Made by a program: the position numbers and the translations under genes
Notes under the pieces: model-generated
The model's database searches: none
Told to the model about the DNA's origin: nothing
The model's input: only the letters and a program-made list of their open reading frames with translations
In this document: positions 25,845 through 34,462 of the stretch, in pieces
Layout of the letters: each line of letters opens with the position of its first letter
How positions within the stretch are numbered: position 1 is the first letter of the stretch
Origin: Smithella sp.
Lineage (GTDB): Bacteria; Desulfobacterota; Syntrophia; Syntrophales; Smithellaceae
DNA length: 50,915 bases
Direction: 5' to 3'
Assembly: GCA_018056685.1 (NCBI GenBank)
Contig: JAGPFC010000019.1
Coordinates: forward strand, 1 to 50,915

Positions 25845-26315
25845 TCACTTTTTAATCCGGCCCACCCTGGATTTCGGTTCATTTTTAACAAGAAAAATTG
25901 AGCAGGGCATCATCCTGATCAGCTCATCATTGCTGCCTCCGACCAGAAAGTGTTCAATCCGGCTTTCTTCATTGGCGCGCAGTACCAGCAGATCAATTTT
26001 CTCCTTCTTAACCATTTTCAGAATTTCTTCGACCGGTTCACCTTCCTTGACAATTGTTTTGATGTCCATGCCACTCTTTTTTTCACGGTTGATAATCCCA
26101 TCCAGCTCGGTCTGAATTTGATGCAAATATTTCCGGTGTTCTTCCTCATACAATCCCATCGGAAAATTCCAGCCGTGCAATAATGAGTTATCAACGACAT
26201 GAATCACAAAAAGTTCAGCGTCGTACTTTGAAGCCAGGGACACTGCGTAATGGACCGTTTCCTTGCAATATTGCGTTATCCAACTGACAGCCAGAATTCT
26301 TTTAATATCTTCCAT
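25845..26315 (-). CDS. Universal stress protein (UspA family)
   Basis: The 156-residue single-domain Usp starts with the usual first strand (RILAVSWITQYCKETVHYAVSLASKY) and ends with PCSIFLVKNE. The ATP-binding signature G-2x-G-9x-G-S/T is incomplete: the first glycines are missing (RANEESRIEHFLVGGSND), although GGS remains. It may therefore be of the non-ATP-binding type. A Shine-Dalgarno aaggagg lies upstream. It probably shares a transcript with the SGNH gene downstream. Confidence 0.88.
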   Translation of the reverse strand: MEDIKRILAVSWITQYCKETVHYAVSLASKYDAELFVIHVVDNSLLHGWNFPMGLYEEEHRKYLHQIQTELDGIINREKKSGMDIKTIVKEGEPVEEILKMVKKEKIDLLVLRANEESRIEHFLVGGSNDELIRMMPCSIFLVKNEPKSRVGRIKK

Positions 26316-26386
26316 AAGCTTCCTCCTTATAATTAAAATCAGGTGTGCACATCCTATGTTTATCCCACATCGCTTTAATGAGCCTT

Positions 26387-26452
26387 GATTTTCCGAAACG
26401 TAGTTCTCGGAAAATCTTAGAGCGAATTATCCTGCCACCTTCAGGTGGCAGG
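26387..26452. repeat. Double-hairpin intergenic element
   Basis: Two perfect dyads lie close together between the CoA-transferase and UspA genes. Arms 26387-26396 and 26407-26416 pair over ten bases with a ten-base loop, and arms 26431-26439 and 26444-26452 pair over nine bases with a ttca loop. Neither is followed by a clear U-tract on the minus strand. The paired, compact layout suggests a mobile or dispersed repeat (REP/MITE-like) or a processing site, rather than a plain terminator. Confidence 0.45.
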
Positions 26453-26486
26453 GACGAACCTCGTTTCACGTTCTTAGCGGGCCTCA

Positions 26487-27278
26487 CTATGCGGCGGGCA
26501 TGGTGGTGAAAACGCCGCGCGGATCGACCTGGGTGCGGATGATCTTCAACGCTTCATCGGTAATCAATTTTGTCTGCGGAATTTCTCCATCCGGTTTCAA
26601 CAATTCGAATCCCGTAAGCGATTGAGCGATTTCAAACGTGACACCGGGTGTCAGGGATTTGACGCGCATGCGTTTACTGACCGGATGAAAATCATAAACA
26701 CCCCAGGGGCTGATGACCGCGCTGGGACCGTTGCCGACGAGACCGGCTTCCTGGCGGGAGTTCCCGCCGGTCAAATGACCTACGGAGGTGATGAAATCAA
26801 CTTTCTCGGGGAATTTATCCGGTGTCTGGAGTCCAACCAGAACCATATTACTCATCAATGAAGAAAGATCATTGTTGCCGCCGCTGCCGGTCAGGCGGAC
26901 CTTGGGATGATGAAAATCCTTGCCGATCATGTGCGTATTCACGTTACCGTACATATCCACCTGGGCAAATCCCAGGAATCCGATATCCACGTAACCGTTG
27001 TAACACTGCGCGAAGGAATAAGCCATTTCCATAATGGTGGGTGATTTGCGCCAGGTAAAGGGACAACCGACCGACCAGGGCATATCACCCTCGATCGGGT
27101 CCTGACCGCCTGACTCATAGACAATGGTGATGTTGGGGGCATGGGTTTTCTTGGCCAGAATCCCCGCCACCATGGGGAGGCCTGTTCCTATATATACGAT
27201 CGAATGATCGTGAATCTGCTGTGCAATGATATAAGCCAATGTTTCCAGAGGATTGGCTGGTGCATTTAAGTCTCGCAT
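26487..27278 (-). CDS. CoA-transferase family I, beta subunit (glutaconate type)
   Basis: The start at 27278 is chosen for its gaaaggag site; from there the product has 263 residues. It resembles the beta subunit of glutaconate CoA-transferase (GctB), which with the alpha subunit moves CoA between carboxylic acids. The probable catalytic Glu, which forms the acyl-CoA-linked anhydride, is Glu55 in VYESGG, the expected position. Other conserved segments are GTGLPMVAG, VRLTGSGGNND and LVGNGPSAVISPWGVY. Start codon and alpha-subunit stop are 14 bp apart, so the pair is co-translated. The real substrate pair is unknown. Confidence 0.9.
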   Translation of the reverse strand: MRDLNAPANPLETLAYIIAQQIHDHSIVYIGTGLPMVAGILAKKTHAPNITIVYESGGQDPIEGDMPWSVGCPFTWRKSPTIMEMAYSFAQCYNGYVDIGFLGFAQVDMYGNVNTHMIGKDFHHPKVRLTGSGGNNDLSSLMSNMVLVGLQTPDKFPEKVDFITSVGHLTGGNSRQEAGLVGNGPSAVISPWGVYDFHPVSKRMRVKSLTPGVTFEIAQSLTGFELLKPDGEIPQTKLITDEALKIIRTQVDPRGVFTTMPAA

Positions 27279-27291
27279 GGTTTTCTCCTTT

Positions 27292-28383
27292 CTAGTAGTA
27301 GAGTCCTGAATCATGCTTCAGGGTAAATTCCTCGTAAGAGAAATCAATGTCTTCATTATCACCTTCGGCGGCTTTTGTCTGGCGACGGGCTTCGGCGATC
27401 CACTTCGCGCCTCCCAGTTTTTCAACGAATTCAAACTGATTCTTAGTATTGATAATCCAGTAGTCTAGAAACTCTTTAGCGTTTTCGTCGTTCAATGTGG
27501 CCCACCGCATACACTTTTCCCACCACTGCCTCGGCCAGTAGTAACATCCGGGCATGCTTCCGGGAAGCGCCCCGAAAGGCATTTCCACTACGGCATCTGC
27601 ATAAAAGAACGGAATGATCTGCCCCTGCTTGTTGTAACGGATATCGCTTTCGGGCACGATCTCTTCCGCGGTAATGATGACTTTGCGGGCGGCGGCGGCC
27701 ATCGCCAGATCATTCACAGCCGGGCCATAGATATACGCGTTGCCGTACTTGTCCGCCGCGTGACAATGAATAAAAGAAACATCGGGATACAAAGCTGGAA
27801 CGAACACAACGGGATCCTTATCCTTCTTTAAGGGATTCTGGATGACCTTGAGATAAGGATTATAGCGGACAAGGTCACTGCCGATCATCTGCTTGCTGGC
27901 AACACCCGGGGAACCCAGTTGAGCGGCCTTGAACCCTTGAGCCATGCCGCCGTGACTCCACTCGGAAAGAATTTTAACCTTTTCCTGCTTCAGAGCGCGG
28001 TCATAGAGTCTGTCAATCCCGCGCATCTCCGCCCCGGAGTATGAATTGTGGGAATAATCCACACATCCGTAAAAGATAAAAAAACTCTGATTCGTATTGG
28101 GTGATCCGATCATCTGCAAATTCTTTTTGCCCTGCCTGATCACTTCGTGAAAGGCCTGATGGGGAGTCCGAACGTAAGAAAAGCCGCCATCGGTGATGAT
28201 GTCACCATCCTGAACAAATGTCGCAACAGCTTCACCGATTGTCATTCGTTTGTCTTTCTTGGCGTGTTCCTTTTTCGAGTGCGCTTCGCGCGCTGATTCG
28301 TAGTCAACCAGACGATCCAGAACAGAGGTGTCGCTAAGCTTGAGATTATCGACCGCCTCCTGATTGTAGAGATATTTTGCCAT
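27292..28383 (-). CDS. CoA-transferase family I, alpha subunit (glutaconate type)
   Basis: The ATG at 28383 lies eight bases from a strong aaaggagg site and is preferred to the ATG two codons earlier, which is too close. The 363-residue product resembles GctA: KDKRMTIGEAVATFVQDGDIITDGGF matches the N-terminal alpha-subunit motif, and the central region has FVPALYPDVSFIHCHAADKYGN. The active-site Glu is supplied by the beta subunit encoded next. In syntrophic and glutamate-fermenting anaerobes such enzymes activate dicarboxylic, aromatic or fatty acids with acetyl-CoA. Confidence 0.9.
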   Translation of the reverse strand: MAKYLYNQEAVDNLKLSDTSVLDRLVDYESAREAHSKKEHAKKDKRMTIGEAVATFVQDGDIITDGGFSYVRTPHQAFHEVIRQGKKNLQMIGSPNTNQSFFIFYGCVDYSHNSYSGAEMRGIDRLYDRALKQEKVKILSEWSHGGMAQGFKAAQLGSPGVASKQMIGSDLVRYNPYLKVIQNPLKKDKDPVVFVPALYPDVSFIHCHAADKYGNAYIYGPAVNDLAMAAAARKVIITAEEIVPESDIRYNKQGQIIPFFYADAVVEMPFGALPGSMPGCYYWPRQWWEKCMRWATLNDENAKEFLDYWIINTKNQFEFVEKLGGAKWIAEARRQTKAAEGDNEDIDFSYEEFTLKHDSGLYY

Positions 28384-28666
28384 CTCCATGTCCTCCTTTC
28401 ATTAACGCTTCAATATTGAATAAATTTTACCCGCAAAACCTTGGGATTAAAACTTATGGCGTTTAAAAATACATTTTGATAATTATCAGCAGAAAAAAGA
28501 TTAAATGAATTTTCACTTGGAAACAACTATTTGATTACAGATTGGCCATTCAAACTTTTTACAGATAAATTCTTTTTTCTTTTTCAGATCCCTGTGGTGA
28601 TCTGACGTTAAATTAACCAAATTATGACTGAAAGTCAAGTTGATTCTATGAAATCATAGTGGCGCT
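28384..28666. other. AT-rich intergenic stretch upstream of the CoA-transferase operon
   Basis: The 283-bp gap carries the upstream region of the CoA-transferase genes and the 3' side of the anti-sigma gene. A perfect seven-base hairpin (tcagatc 28584-28590 with gatctga 28599-28605) lies 60 bp after the anti-sigma stop, but on that strand it is followed by A-rich, not U-rich, sequence. No gene or clear promoter is seen. Confidence 0.35.
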
Positions 28667-29728
28667 TTAATCATTCAAAATCTCTATGAAAATGGCTGTT
28701 TCGTTCTCAAAACTGTTCGTTGATATATCTTTAAATTCGATCCGCCCGATCGTTTTTAAGTGATCTTTTACGGCGTCTATTTTCTGATTTTTCAATCGAG
28801 CCGTAAGGATGGTTTTGTTCGGTGTTTTTTGCCTGATGATATCCTTTGCCTCATATTTTTCCAGAAGTTTTTCAATTTCGATCATTGCTTTATCCCTATC
28901 GGCAACCCGCAATGAAATAATAGACGATTTGACCATGGTTTGCACCTCAGGTGCTCTGGCGGTTTTCATGACGACATCGCCAACACCGGTTTCTTTTTTC
29001 TTTTCCAGACGATTTTCCGCCATCATTTCAGATTTTGCAATCTGAGGTCTTTCATATCGGTCAGTTGCCTCAGCAGTCACAGCAGAATCTACAGCCTTAT
29101 AGCTTTCAACCTTATCGGCCTTTTCAGGAATCATGACGGATCGGGTTGCCGGAGCGCCACCAGATTGCTCGTTAAAATCCGCTGCCGGAGGAGAAGGCAT
29201 GGCGGCAAAATCTTTCTCACGAACCATGCCCTTTGCGGGCAATATTCGTTCTTGTCTTTTGATGGATTGCTCTTTTTGAACATCTTCATCAGTCGATGTT
29301 TTCAATTTCCGTTCCGGCAACTTTTCTTTCTGAACTTCAATAGCTGGCGACGGAACATACGATGTCGCAACTTCTTTCATTCGATCTTCACCTGACCTGT
29401 AAACATAGGCAGCCAGCACGGCAATGCATATCGTGGCAAATATCTGTACGGGAATTTTTATCTTCAAGGGATAAAACAGTTTCCGGAGCCAACTCTTTTT
29501 TTCTGCTTCTTCACGCACGCTGACCATAATCTTTTGCTTGAACCAGGCAGGAGGTTCGACTTCGGCCAGATTATTCGTCAGAGCGTGCATCTTTTTGAGT
29601 TGCGCCAGGTTTTTTGTACACCCGGGGCAGGACTTCAAATGCTCCTCAACGGCTTTTTTATCAAAACCGGACAATGAATCATCCAGATACAAAGGGAGCT
29701 TGTTTTCAATCTGTTCGCATTCTTTCAT
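28667..29728 (-). CDS. Zinc-finger anti-sigma factor with extracytoplasmic domain
   Basis: The 353-residue protein has an N-terminal anti-sigma zinc-binding domain (zf-HC2: HLKSCPGC at about 31-38), a membrane helix (about 93-112) and a long charged linker. The C-terminal periplasmic domain (about 265-350) looks like an alpha/beta fold (IISLRVADRDKAMIEIEKLLEKY), resembling DUF2275-type domains found in such proteins. It presumably holds the ECF sigma factor inactive until a periplasmic signal arrives. Its start overlaps the sigma gene's stop (ATGA overlap), a classical arrangement for coupled synthesis. The signal is unknown. Confidence 0.88.
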   Translation of the reverse strand: MKECEQIENKLPLYLDDSLSGFDKKAVEEHLKSCPGCTKNLAQLKKMHALTNNLAEVEPPAWFKQKIMVSVREEAEKKSWLRKLFYPLKIKIPVQIFATICIAVLAAYVYRSGEDRMKEVATSYVPSPAIEVQKEKLPERKLKTSTDEDVQKEQSIKRQERILPAKGMVREKDFAAMPSPPAADFNEQSGGAPATRSVMIPEKADKVESYKAVDSAVTAEATDRYERPQIAKSEMMAENRLEKKKETGVGDVVMKTARAPEVQTMVKSSIISLRVADRDKAMIEIEKLLEKYEAKDIIRQKTPNKTILTARLKNQKIDAVKDHLKTIGRIEFKDISTNSFENETAIFIEILND

Positions 29729-30354
29729 AAATCACCAATAATTTTAGCGAGACAATCTTTCAGCGCGTTACGGGCTCGGGAAAGCCGGGACTTAACGGTT
29801 CCGTCCGGAACCTTCAGGATATCCCTTATCTCTTCATACGAAAATCCCTGAATATCCCGAAGCACCAGAACCTCCCGGTATTCCGCATCGAGAGAATTAA
29901 CGCATTGCTGCACATGCGCTTCTCTTTCCCGTCTTTCCATATCGAGACCGGGATTGCCGTCATGAACCAGTGACGGATTTCCTGTTTCCTTCGCCCTGCC
30001 ATCCCCACAATCATCAAGACGCAGGCTTTCACGTGTCGTCCTGCCGTGTAATTGCTTTAACCGGTTTTTGGAAAGATTCATCACGATTCTGTATAGCCAG
30101 GTGGAAAATTTCGCCTCCGCTTTAAAGCTCTTCATTGATTTATAAGCCGCAATAAATGCCTCCTGCGTTACATCACAGGCTTCATCATAATCACCGGTCA
30201 TTCTGTAAGCGATATTCAACATTCTTTTCTGATGCCTTTCGACCAGCACTTCAAAAGCCTCCATTTCGCCCCTTTGACAAAGAGTTACATATTGCAGATC
30301 TTCATCTTCTACAGCGGCTTTCCTGCTCTCTATGGTATTAGACACCCAAAACAA
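29725..30354 (-). CDS. ECF-type RNA polymerase sigma factor (RpoE-like)
   Basis: The 209-residue protein has sigma region 2 (about 28-95: YRMTGDYDEACDVTQEAFIAAYKSM, TWLYRIVMNLSKNRLKQ) and region 4 (about 140-195: REVLVLRDIQGFSYEEIRDILKVPDGTVKSRLSRARNALK). It directs RNA polymerase to stress or envelope promoters. The start is taken as TTG at 30354, nine bases after a gagga site; GTG three codons later is an alternative. The anti-sigma gene overlaps its end. An inverted repeat 56 bp upstream may be a control site. Confidence 0.93.
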   Translation of the reverse strand: MFWVSNTIESRKAAVEDEDLQYVTLCQRGEMEAFEVLVERHQKRMLNIAYRMTGDYDEACDVTQEAFIAAYKSMKSFKAEAKFSTWLYRIVMNLSKNRLKQLHGRTTRESLRLDDCGDGRAKETGNPSLVHDGNPGLDMERREREAHVQQCVNSLDAEYREVLVLRDIQGFSYEEIRDILKVPDGTVKSRLSRARNALKDCLAKIIGDL

Positions 30355-30409
30355 CGTTTTTGTTCCTCTGTTTTTCTGGCTTCACCGGAAAATAATTTAT
30401 CATAATATG

Positions 30410-30427
30410 ACCATATATTCATATGGT
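30410..30427. promoter_or_regulatory. Inverted repeat between divergent sigma and membrane-protein genes
   Basis: Perfect seven-base arms accatat (30410-30416) and atatggt (30421-30427) flank four bases. The site lies in the 184-bp divergent gap, next to a TATTAT-like box on the sigma-gene strand, so it is placed like an operator. AT-richness makes chance occurrence possible. Confidence 0.3.
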
Positions 30428-30538
30428 TTTTGAAAAATGATGCTTCCCAAATTTCTTTTGTGTTCGATCATGAAGATATGGTAAATATTTTTTCAATGAC
30501 CAAATATCAAAAGATGCACGGCCCCCCGGTGATGCGTT

Positions 30539-31801
30539 ATGAACATTTTTAATCAGGGTGCCATCGGCGCAAAAAAAAGCCCGTTTATTTACAGGGATCA
30601 GGCAACTTTGGAAATTCGCAGCGGAGGCGGTTGCCTTTCCGTTTTCGGCCTGCCTTTTCTTTTGGCAGGTCTTTTTGTCCTGCAACTTCCGCTTGATCTT
30701 ATCCCTGTAAACAAACCATCGGATACACCGTCTTCGCTTTTTGTTATTCTCTTTGGCGCTGTTTTTACGTTAGTAGGAGCTTTGCTCGTTTTTGGACGTG
30801 CCGGCATTATTCTGGATCGCGCCAGAGGGCGCATTGTTCAATGGTACGGATTGCTTGTGCCTTTTAAACGAACCGAATATTTGATGGACGCGATAGATCA
30901 GGTGGAAATGAGTTTCTCCAGCGGCGACAGCGATTCCCCAGCTACCTGGCCAATCAAGTTATCCGGCGGGAGCATGACAAAACCCCTTGCCGTTTCGCAA
31001 CCGACCAGCTTTGCCGGGGCCCGACAACTGGCCGAAGAGCTTTCCCGCTTCCTGCAAAAACCGCTCGTGGATACATCCACCGGCGAAAGAATCATCCGCG
31101 ATCCCGGTCACCTCAATGAATCATATCGAGACAGAATGAAACGAGTGGACAAGGCGGAAGGAATATTGCCTCCGAAACCGTCCACCATGCGTTCACGAGT
31201 GGAAAGAACAGGAGAAGGTTTAGTGATCCATATTCCCGAAAATACAAATAAAAAAATTTATTACATTCCCCTTGCCTTTTCTCTCATCTTCGCCATCGGT
31301 GTTACTTGGTTTTTCATGCCTCCGCTTCTCAGGTCTGACCTGCCCGACTTGATCCGTTATCTTATTCTTGGCTTTCTCGGACTTTTCATTATCGTGCCTT
31401 TAATATCAGCGATCCGGACAGCACACCAGATGAAAAAAGATTTTGAACGAATTACTGTAACAAGGGCTTTTCTTCGCGTGGAAGCAATCAGGCAAGGCAA
31501 GAAAACCATGACCGAAATTCCAATAGATGAGCTGGAAGATCTGGTGGCTCCGGCAAGACAGGAAACCATCAACATCATTGAAGTTTCGGGAATGAAAAAG
31601 GTACCGCTTGGCGATACGGGAACTCCCCGAATGCCTGACGGGCGACCTGTGCCACGCCTGCTTTCGTCACTGATGAAAATGGCCGGTTCAAAAGGCATCA
31701 TAGCCCGCAGCGATAAGACTGAAGTGGAACTGGCCGCAGGTCTGGACGAAGCGGAAGTGGCTTGGCTTTTCGCCCTCATCCGGAAAACAATAACAGAATA
31801 A
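30539..31801 (+). CDS. Membrane protein of unknown function
   Basis: The 420-residue protein has two membrane pairs: one near the N-terminus (about 33-55 and 61-82) and one in the middle (about 240-265 and 272-293). A PH-like soluble segment follows each pair (AGIILDRARGRIVQWYG and FERITVTRAFLRVEAIRQGK). The repeat of the two-helix-plus-domain layout suggests internal duplication. It resembles bacterial membrane proteins with PH-like or YdbS-type domains, but no function is known. Divergent from the ECF sigma gene and followed at 59 bp by a DUF3592 gene. Start is uncertain by a few codons, since no strong Shine-Dalgarno is visible. Confidence 0.75.
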   Translation: MNIFNQGAIGAKKSPFIYRDQATLEIRSGGGCLSVFGLPFLLAGLFVLQLPLDLIPVNKPSDTPSSLFVILFGAVFTLVGALLVFGRAGIILDRARGRIVQWYGLLVPFKRTEYLMDAIDQVEMSFSSGDSDSPATWPIKLSGGSMTKPLAVSQPTSFAGARQLAEELSRFLQKPLVDTSTGERIIRDPGHLNESYRDRMKRVDKAEGILPPKPSTMRSRVERTGEGLVIHIPENTNKKIYYIPLAFSLIFAIGVTWFFMPPLLRSDLPDLIRYLILGFLGLFIIVPLISAIRTAHQMKKDFERITVTRAFLRVEAIRQGKKTMTEIPIDELEDLVAPARQETINIIEVSGMKKVPLGDTGTPRMPDGRPVPRLLSSLMKMAGSKGIIARSDKTEVELAAGLDEAEVAWLFALIRKTITE

Positions 31802-31860
31802 TATGTGCTGGTGAAATGCTACGGATAAAAACCGTTTTAACATAAGACTGGAGAAATCAA

Positions 31861-32355
31861 TTGAAAAACTGGATATTTTTGGGTCTATGGATCATTCTCG
31901 GCGTCGGAATATTATGCTGGGGAATCTCGATGGGTTTGAGCAGTTACACATTTAAGAGCGCGGCTGTCACATTAAACGGAACGGTTTCGGAAATTCATTC
32001 TTCTCTTTCTGACGGTGTTCCGGTCAGCAATCCAACGGTAAAGTTTCTAATGCCCGACGGCAAAGAAAAAGAGTATCATTCCCGTTTTTCATCATCCGTA
32101 CAATCTTATTCTATCGGTGATAATGTCGAAATACTCTGGGAACCAAAATCCGGAAAAGTTCGACTGAACGCTTTCGGCGACTTGTATTTTCCCGCACTCT
32201 TCGCCATCATTGCAGCCGTGTTCATCCTTTTTGGTCCTGCTTTTTGTATAGCGGTTTGGATTTGGATCTGGGGTTTACCAACAGAAGATAACCTGTCAAA
32301 AATGAAAGAAACTATGCGAGAGAGAATGCAATCATTAAGATTAAGAACAAAATAA
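31861..32355 (+). CDS. DUF3592 membrane protein
   Basis: The 164-residue product starts at TTG 31861 with a ggag site seven bases upstream. It has two membrane helices (about 5-25 and 100-130) flanking an extracytoplasmic beta domain with the DUF3592 pattern: the AVTLNGTVSEIHSS start, PTVKFLMPDGKEKEY, and SIGDNVEILWEPKSGKVRLN. The function of the family is unknown. It probably forms an operon with the preceding membrane protein; a terminator-like structure follows after about 175 bp. Confidence 0.8.
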   Translation: MKNWIFLGLWIILGVGILCWGISMGLSSYTFKSAAVTLNGTVSEIHSSLSDGVPVSNPTVKFLMPDGKEKEYHSRFSSSVQSYSIGDNVEILWEPKSGKVRLNAFGDLYFPALFAIIAAVFILFGPAFCIAVWIWIWGLPTEDNLSKMKETMRERMQSLRLRTK

Positions 32356-32531
32356 TATTTTAAACGGACTACTGTTGGGCAAGGGATCATTTATGAATGG
32401 CTTCAGGCGTATCGGTTTAGTGACTGAAAAAAATCCATTCCATCGGAATATTCCGCTGTCATCAGCAAATCTTCATTCTGGCCTGAAACACAAATGCTTT
32501 CAAATATTCTGCAAATAAAAATTTCACATTA

Positions 32532-32559
32532 AAACGTGAAACGTTTCCCCTTTTTTTTT
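32532..32559 (+). terminator. Possible terminator after the DUF3592 gene
   Basis: Arms aaacgt (32532-32537) and acgttt (32541-32546) with a three-base loop are followed by cccc and nine Ts (32551-32559). The stem is short and AT-rich, but the T-run is strong. It lies just before the convergent acyl-CoA dehydrogenase stop. Confidence 0.4.
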
Positions 32560-32597
32560 CAATATCACCTTGCCTTTAATGTCAGAACTCACTAAAA

Positions 32598-33740
32598 TCA
32601 TCTGGCTTGAAGCGCACGGCCAATCGTCATGATCTCAGCTTCCTTGGTGCCTTCGTAAAGTTCCAGAATCTTCGCGTCACGATACCATTTCTGCACCGGA
32701 TATTCCTCGATGTATCCATAGCCGCCATGCAGTTCCACGGCATAATTGGCGCAAAATACCGCCGTCTGCCCGCCGTAGAATTTAGCCATGGCCGCCAACG
32801 TGTAATCAGGTCTTCCCTGATCAATCAGCCATGCCGCTTTATAAACTAAACCGCGCAAGGCTTCAATACGGATGGCCATCTCGGTGAGTTTCATTTGCGT
32901 CATCTGGTAGGAACCCAACGGCGCGCCGAAGGCTGTTCTTTCCTTGACGTATCTGATGCTTGTTTCCAGGCAGGCCTCCGAAATCCCCAGCGCCTGGCCC
33001 GAAACCATCACGCGAGTGATATCGAAAAAGTGCATGAGTTGACGGAAACCCTGCCCTTCCTTGCCGACCAGATTGGTTTGCGGAACGCGCACATCCTCAA
33101 AAGCAATCTCCGCGGTATCGCTGGCCCGGATACCCATTTTCCTGTGAATTTTGTTGCGTGTTATGCCTTTGGCGTCCGCGGGGACAATAATCAGGCTGAA
33201 GCTGTTGTGTTTTTTTTCTTCAGGATTGGTAATACATTGCGCGACCATAAAATCACAAACGGTGCCGTTGGTGATGAACATTTTATTGCCGTTGATGATA
33301 TAGTCCTTGCCGTCTTTAACCGCGCGGGTCTTGTATCCGGCAACGTCTGTTCCGGCATTGGGCTCGGTGTAGGCACCGGCACATACTTTTTCACCGGAAC
33401 AGATACCTGGCAGATAGGCTTTTTTCTGCTCTTCCGTCCCATAATTTAAAATGGACTCGCAACCGAAACCGGAAGCAACGACATTGAGGCTGATACCCAT
33501 GTCTATTTTGGATATTTCTTCCGTGATAATGGTGTTGCCCAGGATACCGGCGCCGGATCCGCCGTACTGTTCCGGAATCCACGCGCCGACCAGGCCGTTT
33601 TGCGCGGCCTTTTTCCTGATTTCCGGCAGGTATTTTTCGTGTTCATCGCATTCCTGCGACACCGGCTTTATTTCCGACACGGCAAATCGATAAGCCATAT
33701 CTTTCAACATTTTCATCTCTTCGGTTAGCTCAAAATTCAT
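32598..33740 (-). CDS. Acyl-CoA dehydrogenase
   Basis: The 380-residue flavoenzyme introduces an alpha-beta double bond into an acyl-CoA and passes electrons to ETF. Conserved parts: N-terminal helical domain; the FAD/substrate segment (CAGAYTEPNAGTDVAGYKTRA, MFITNG); and the C-terminal ELHGGYGYIEEYPVQKWYRDAKILELYEGT, in which the Glu of YEGT is the catalytic base typical of short- and medium-chain enzymes. Length is normal. It has a tandem ggagaaaag site. No ETF genes are adjacent. Substrate chain length cannot be read. Confidence 0.95.
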   Translation of the reverse strand: MNFELTEEMKMLKDMAYRFAVSEIKPVSQECDEHEKYLPEIRKKAAQNGLVGAWIPEQYGGSGAGILGNTIITEEISKIDMGISLNVVASGFGCESILNYGTEEQKKAYLPGICSGEKVCAGAYTEPNAGTDVAGYKTRAVKDGKDYIINGNKMFITNGTVCDFMVAQCITNPEEKKHNSFSLIIVPADAKGITRNKIHRKMGIRASDTAEIAFEDVRVPQTNLVGKEGQGFRQLMHFFDITRVMVSGQALGISEACLETSIRYVKERTAFGAPLGSYQMTQMKLTEMAIRIEALRGLVYKAAWLIDQGRPDYTLAAMAKFYGGQTAVFCANYAVELHGGYGYIEEYPVQKWYRDAKILELYEGTKEAEIMTIGRALQAR

Positions 33741-33995
33741 ACTTTTCTCCTTTATATGCGGGTTGCATGAAGTCTGATTTATTATCTATGGGGAATTGTT
33801 GTGTAATGTAGCAATTTCACAATCTTGAAGTCAAGGACAAAACGGTTTTTTTGAATAACAAATCAACAAAACTTTGTTTTTATTTAATGATAAGAGCGTA
33901 ACGGCAGTGCCAGTTGATTTCCGTTGACTTCTCAGGCTGTTGCGTTAAATTACATTGAACGTATCATCAACGGCCATCAATTCCGGGGCAAAAGC

Positions 33996-34323
33996 ATGAA
34001 AGATTCTATTCTTGAAAAACTCATTTGTCCTGATTGTTCCGCACGCGACAAATCAAATAATTTCCTGGTTATGACCAGGGAGAAGAAAGCTGGAAAGACG
34101 ACGCTGTATTGCAGTCATTGCCGGACACATTTTCATTCAATCGATGGTATCCTGAATCTGGCGGGTAAAATCAGTCATCCAAAGTTTTTTTCTGCGCAGT
34201 GGACAATGGATTCACTGGTTCGATCAGCAGGAACTTCAAAATCTTTCATCCCAGGCGGGTTTTATCAATTGGGAAGAACAGATCTATAAACAGGGTGTCG
34301 TGTTCCGGATTCAAAAAAATTAA
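33996..34323 (+). pseudogene. Trm112-like / methyltransferase gene with internal deletion
   Basis: The frame from ATG 33996 encodes a Trm112-like zinc domain (ICPDCS, YCSHCRTHFHSIDGILNLAG) and continues to about AQWTMDSLV, which in intact relatives leads into a SAM-dependent methyltransferase. It then degenerates and stops at 34289. In the +1 frame, from about 34204 to a stop at 34321, lies a convincing methyltransferase C-terminus: HWFDQQELQNLSSQAGF and then NWEEQIYKQGVVF. The simplest explanation is one gene whose central methyltransferase core was lost by a deletion, joining both ends out of frame near 34205-34225. A short truncated protein may still be made. Confidence 0.6.
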
Positions 34324-34462
34324 AGCAGGATGTGCAATCATGTGTGCCGACATTTTACACCGGAGATGAGAAAATCATGGAAAGTGTTCCCAAAAAACAA
34401 GCCATTGAGAAAGTTTTTGTCAAATCCTTGTAAAAAATACAGGAGTCATTATATTGAATTGA

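Noticed and set aside
34290..34433. Open stretch ending in VPKKQAIEKVFVKSL after the methyltransferase remnant
   Set aside because: It looks coding-like and might be a further gene remnant, but it has no start codon with a ribosome binding site and no recognised family. Too weak to list as a feature.
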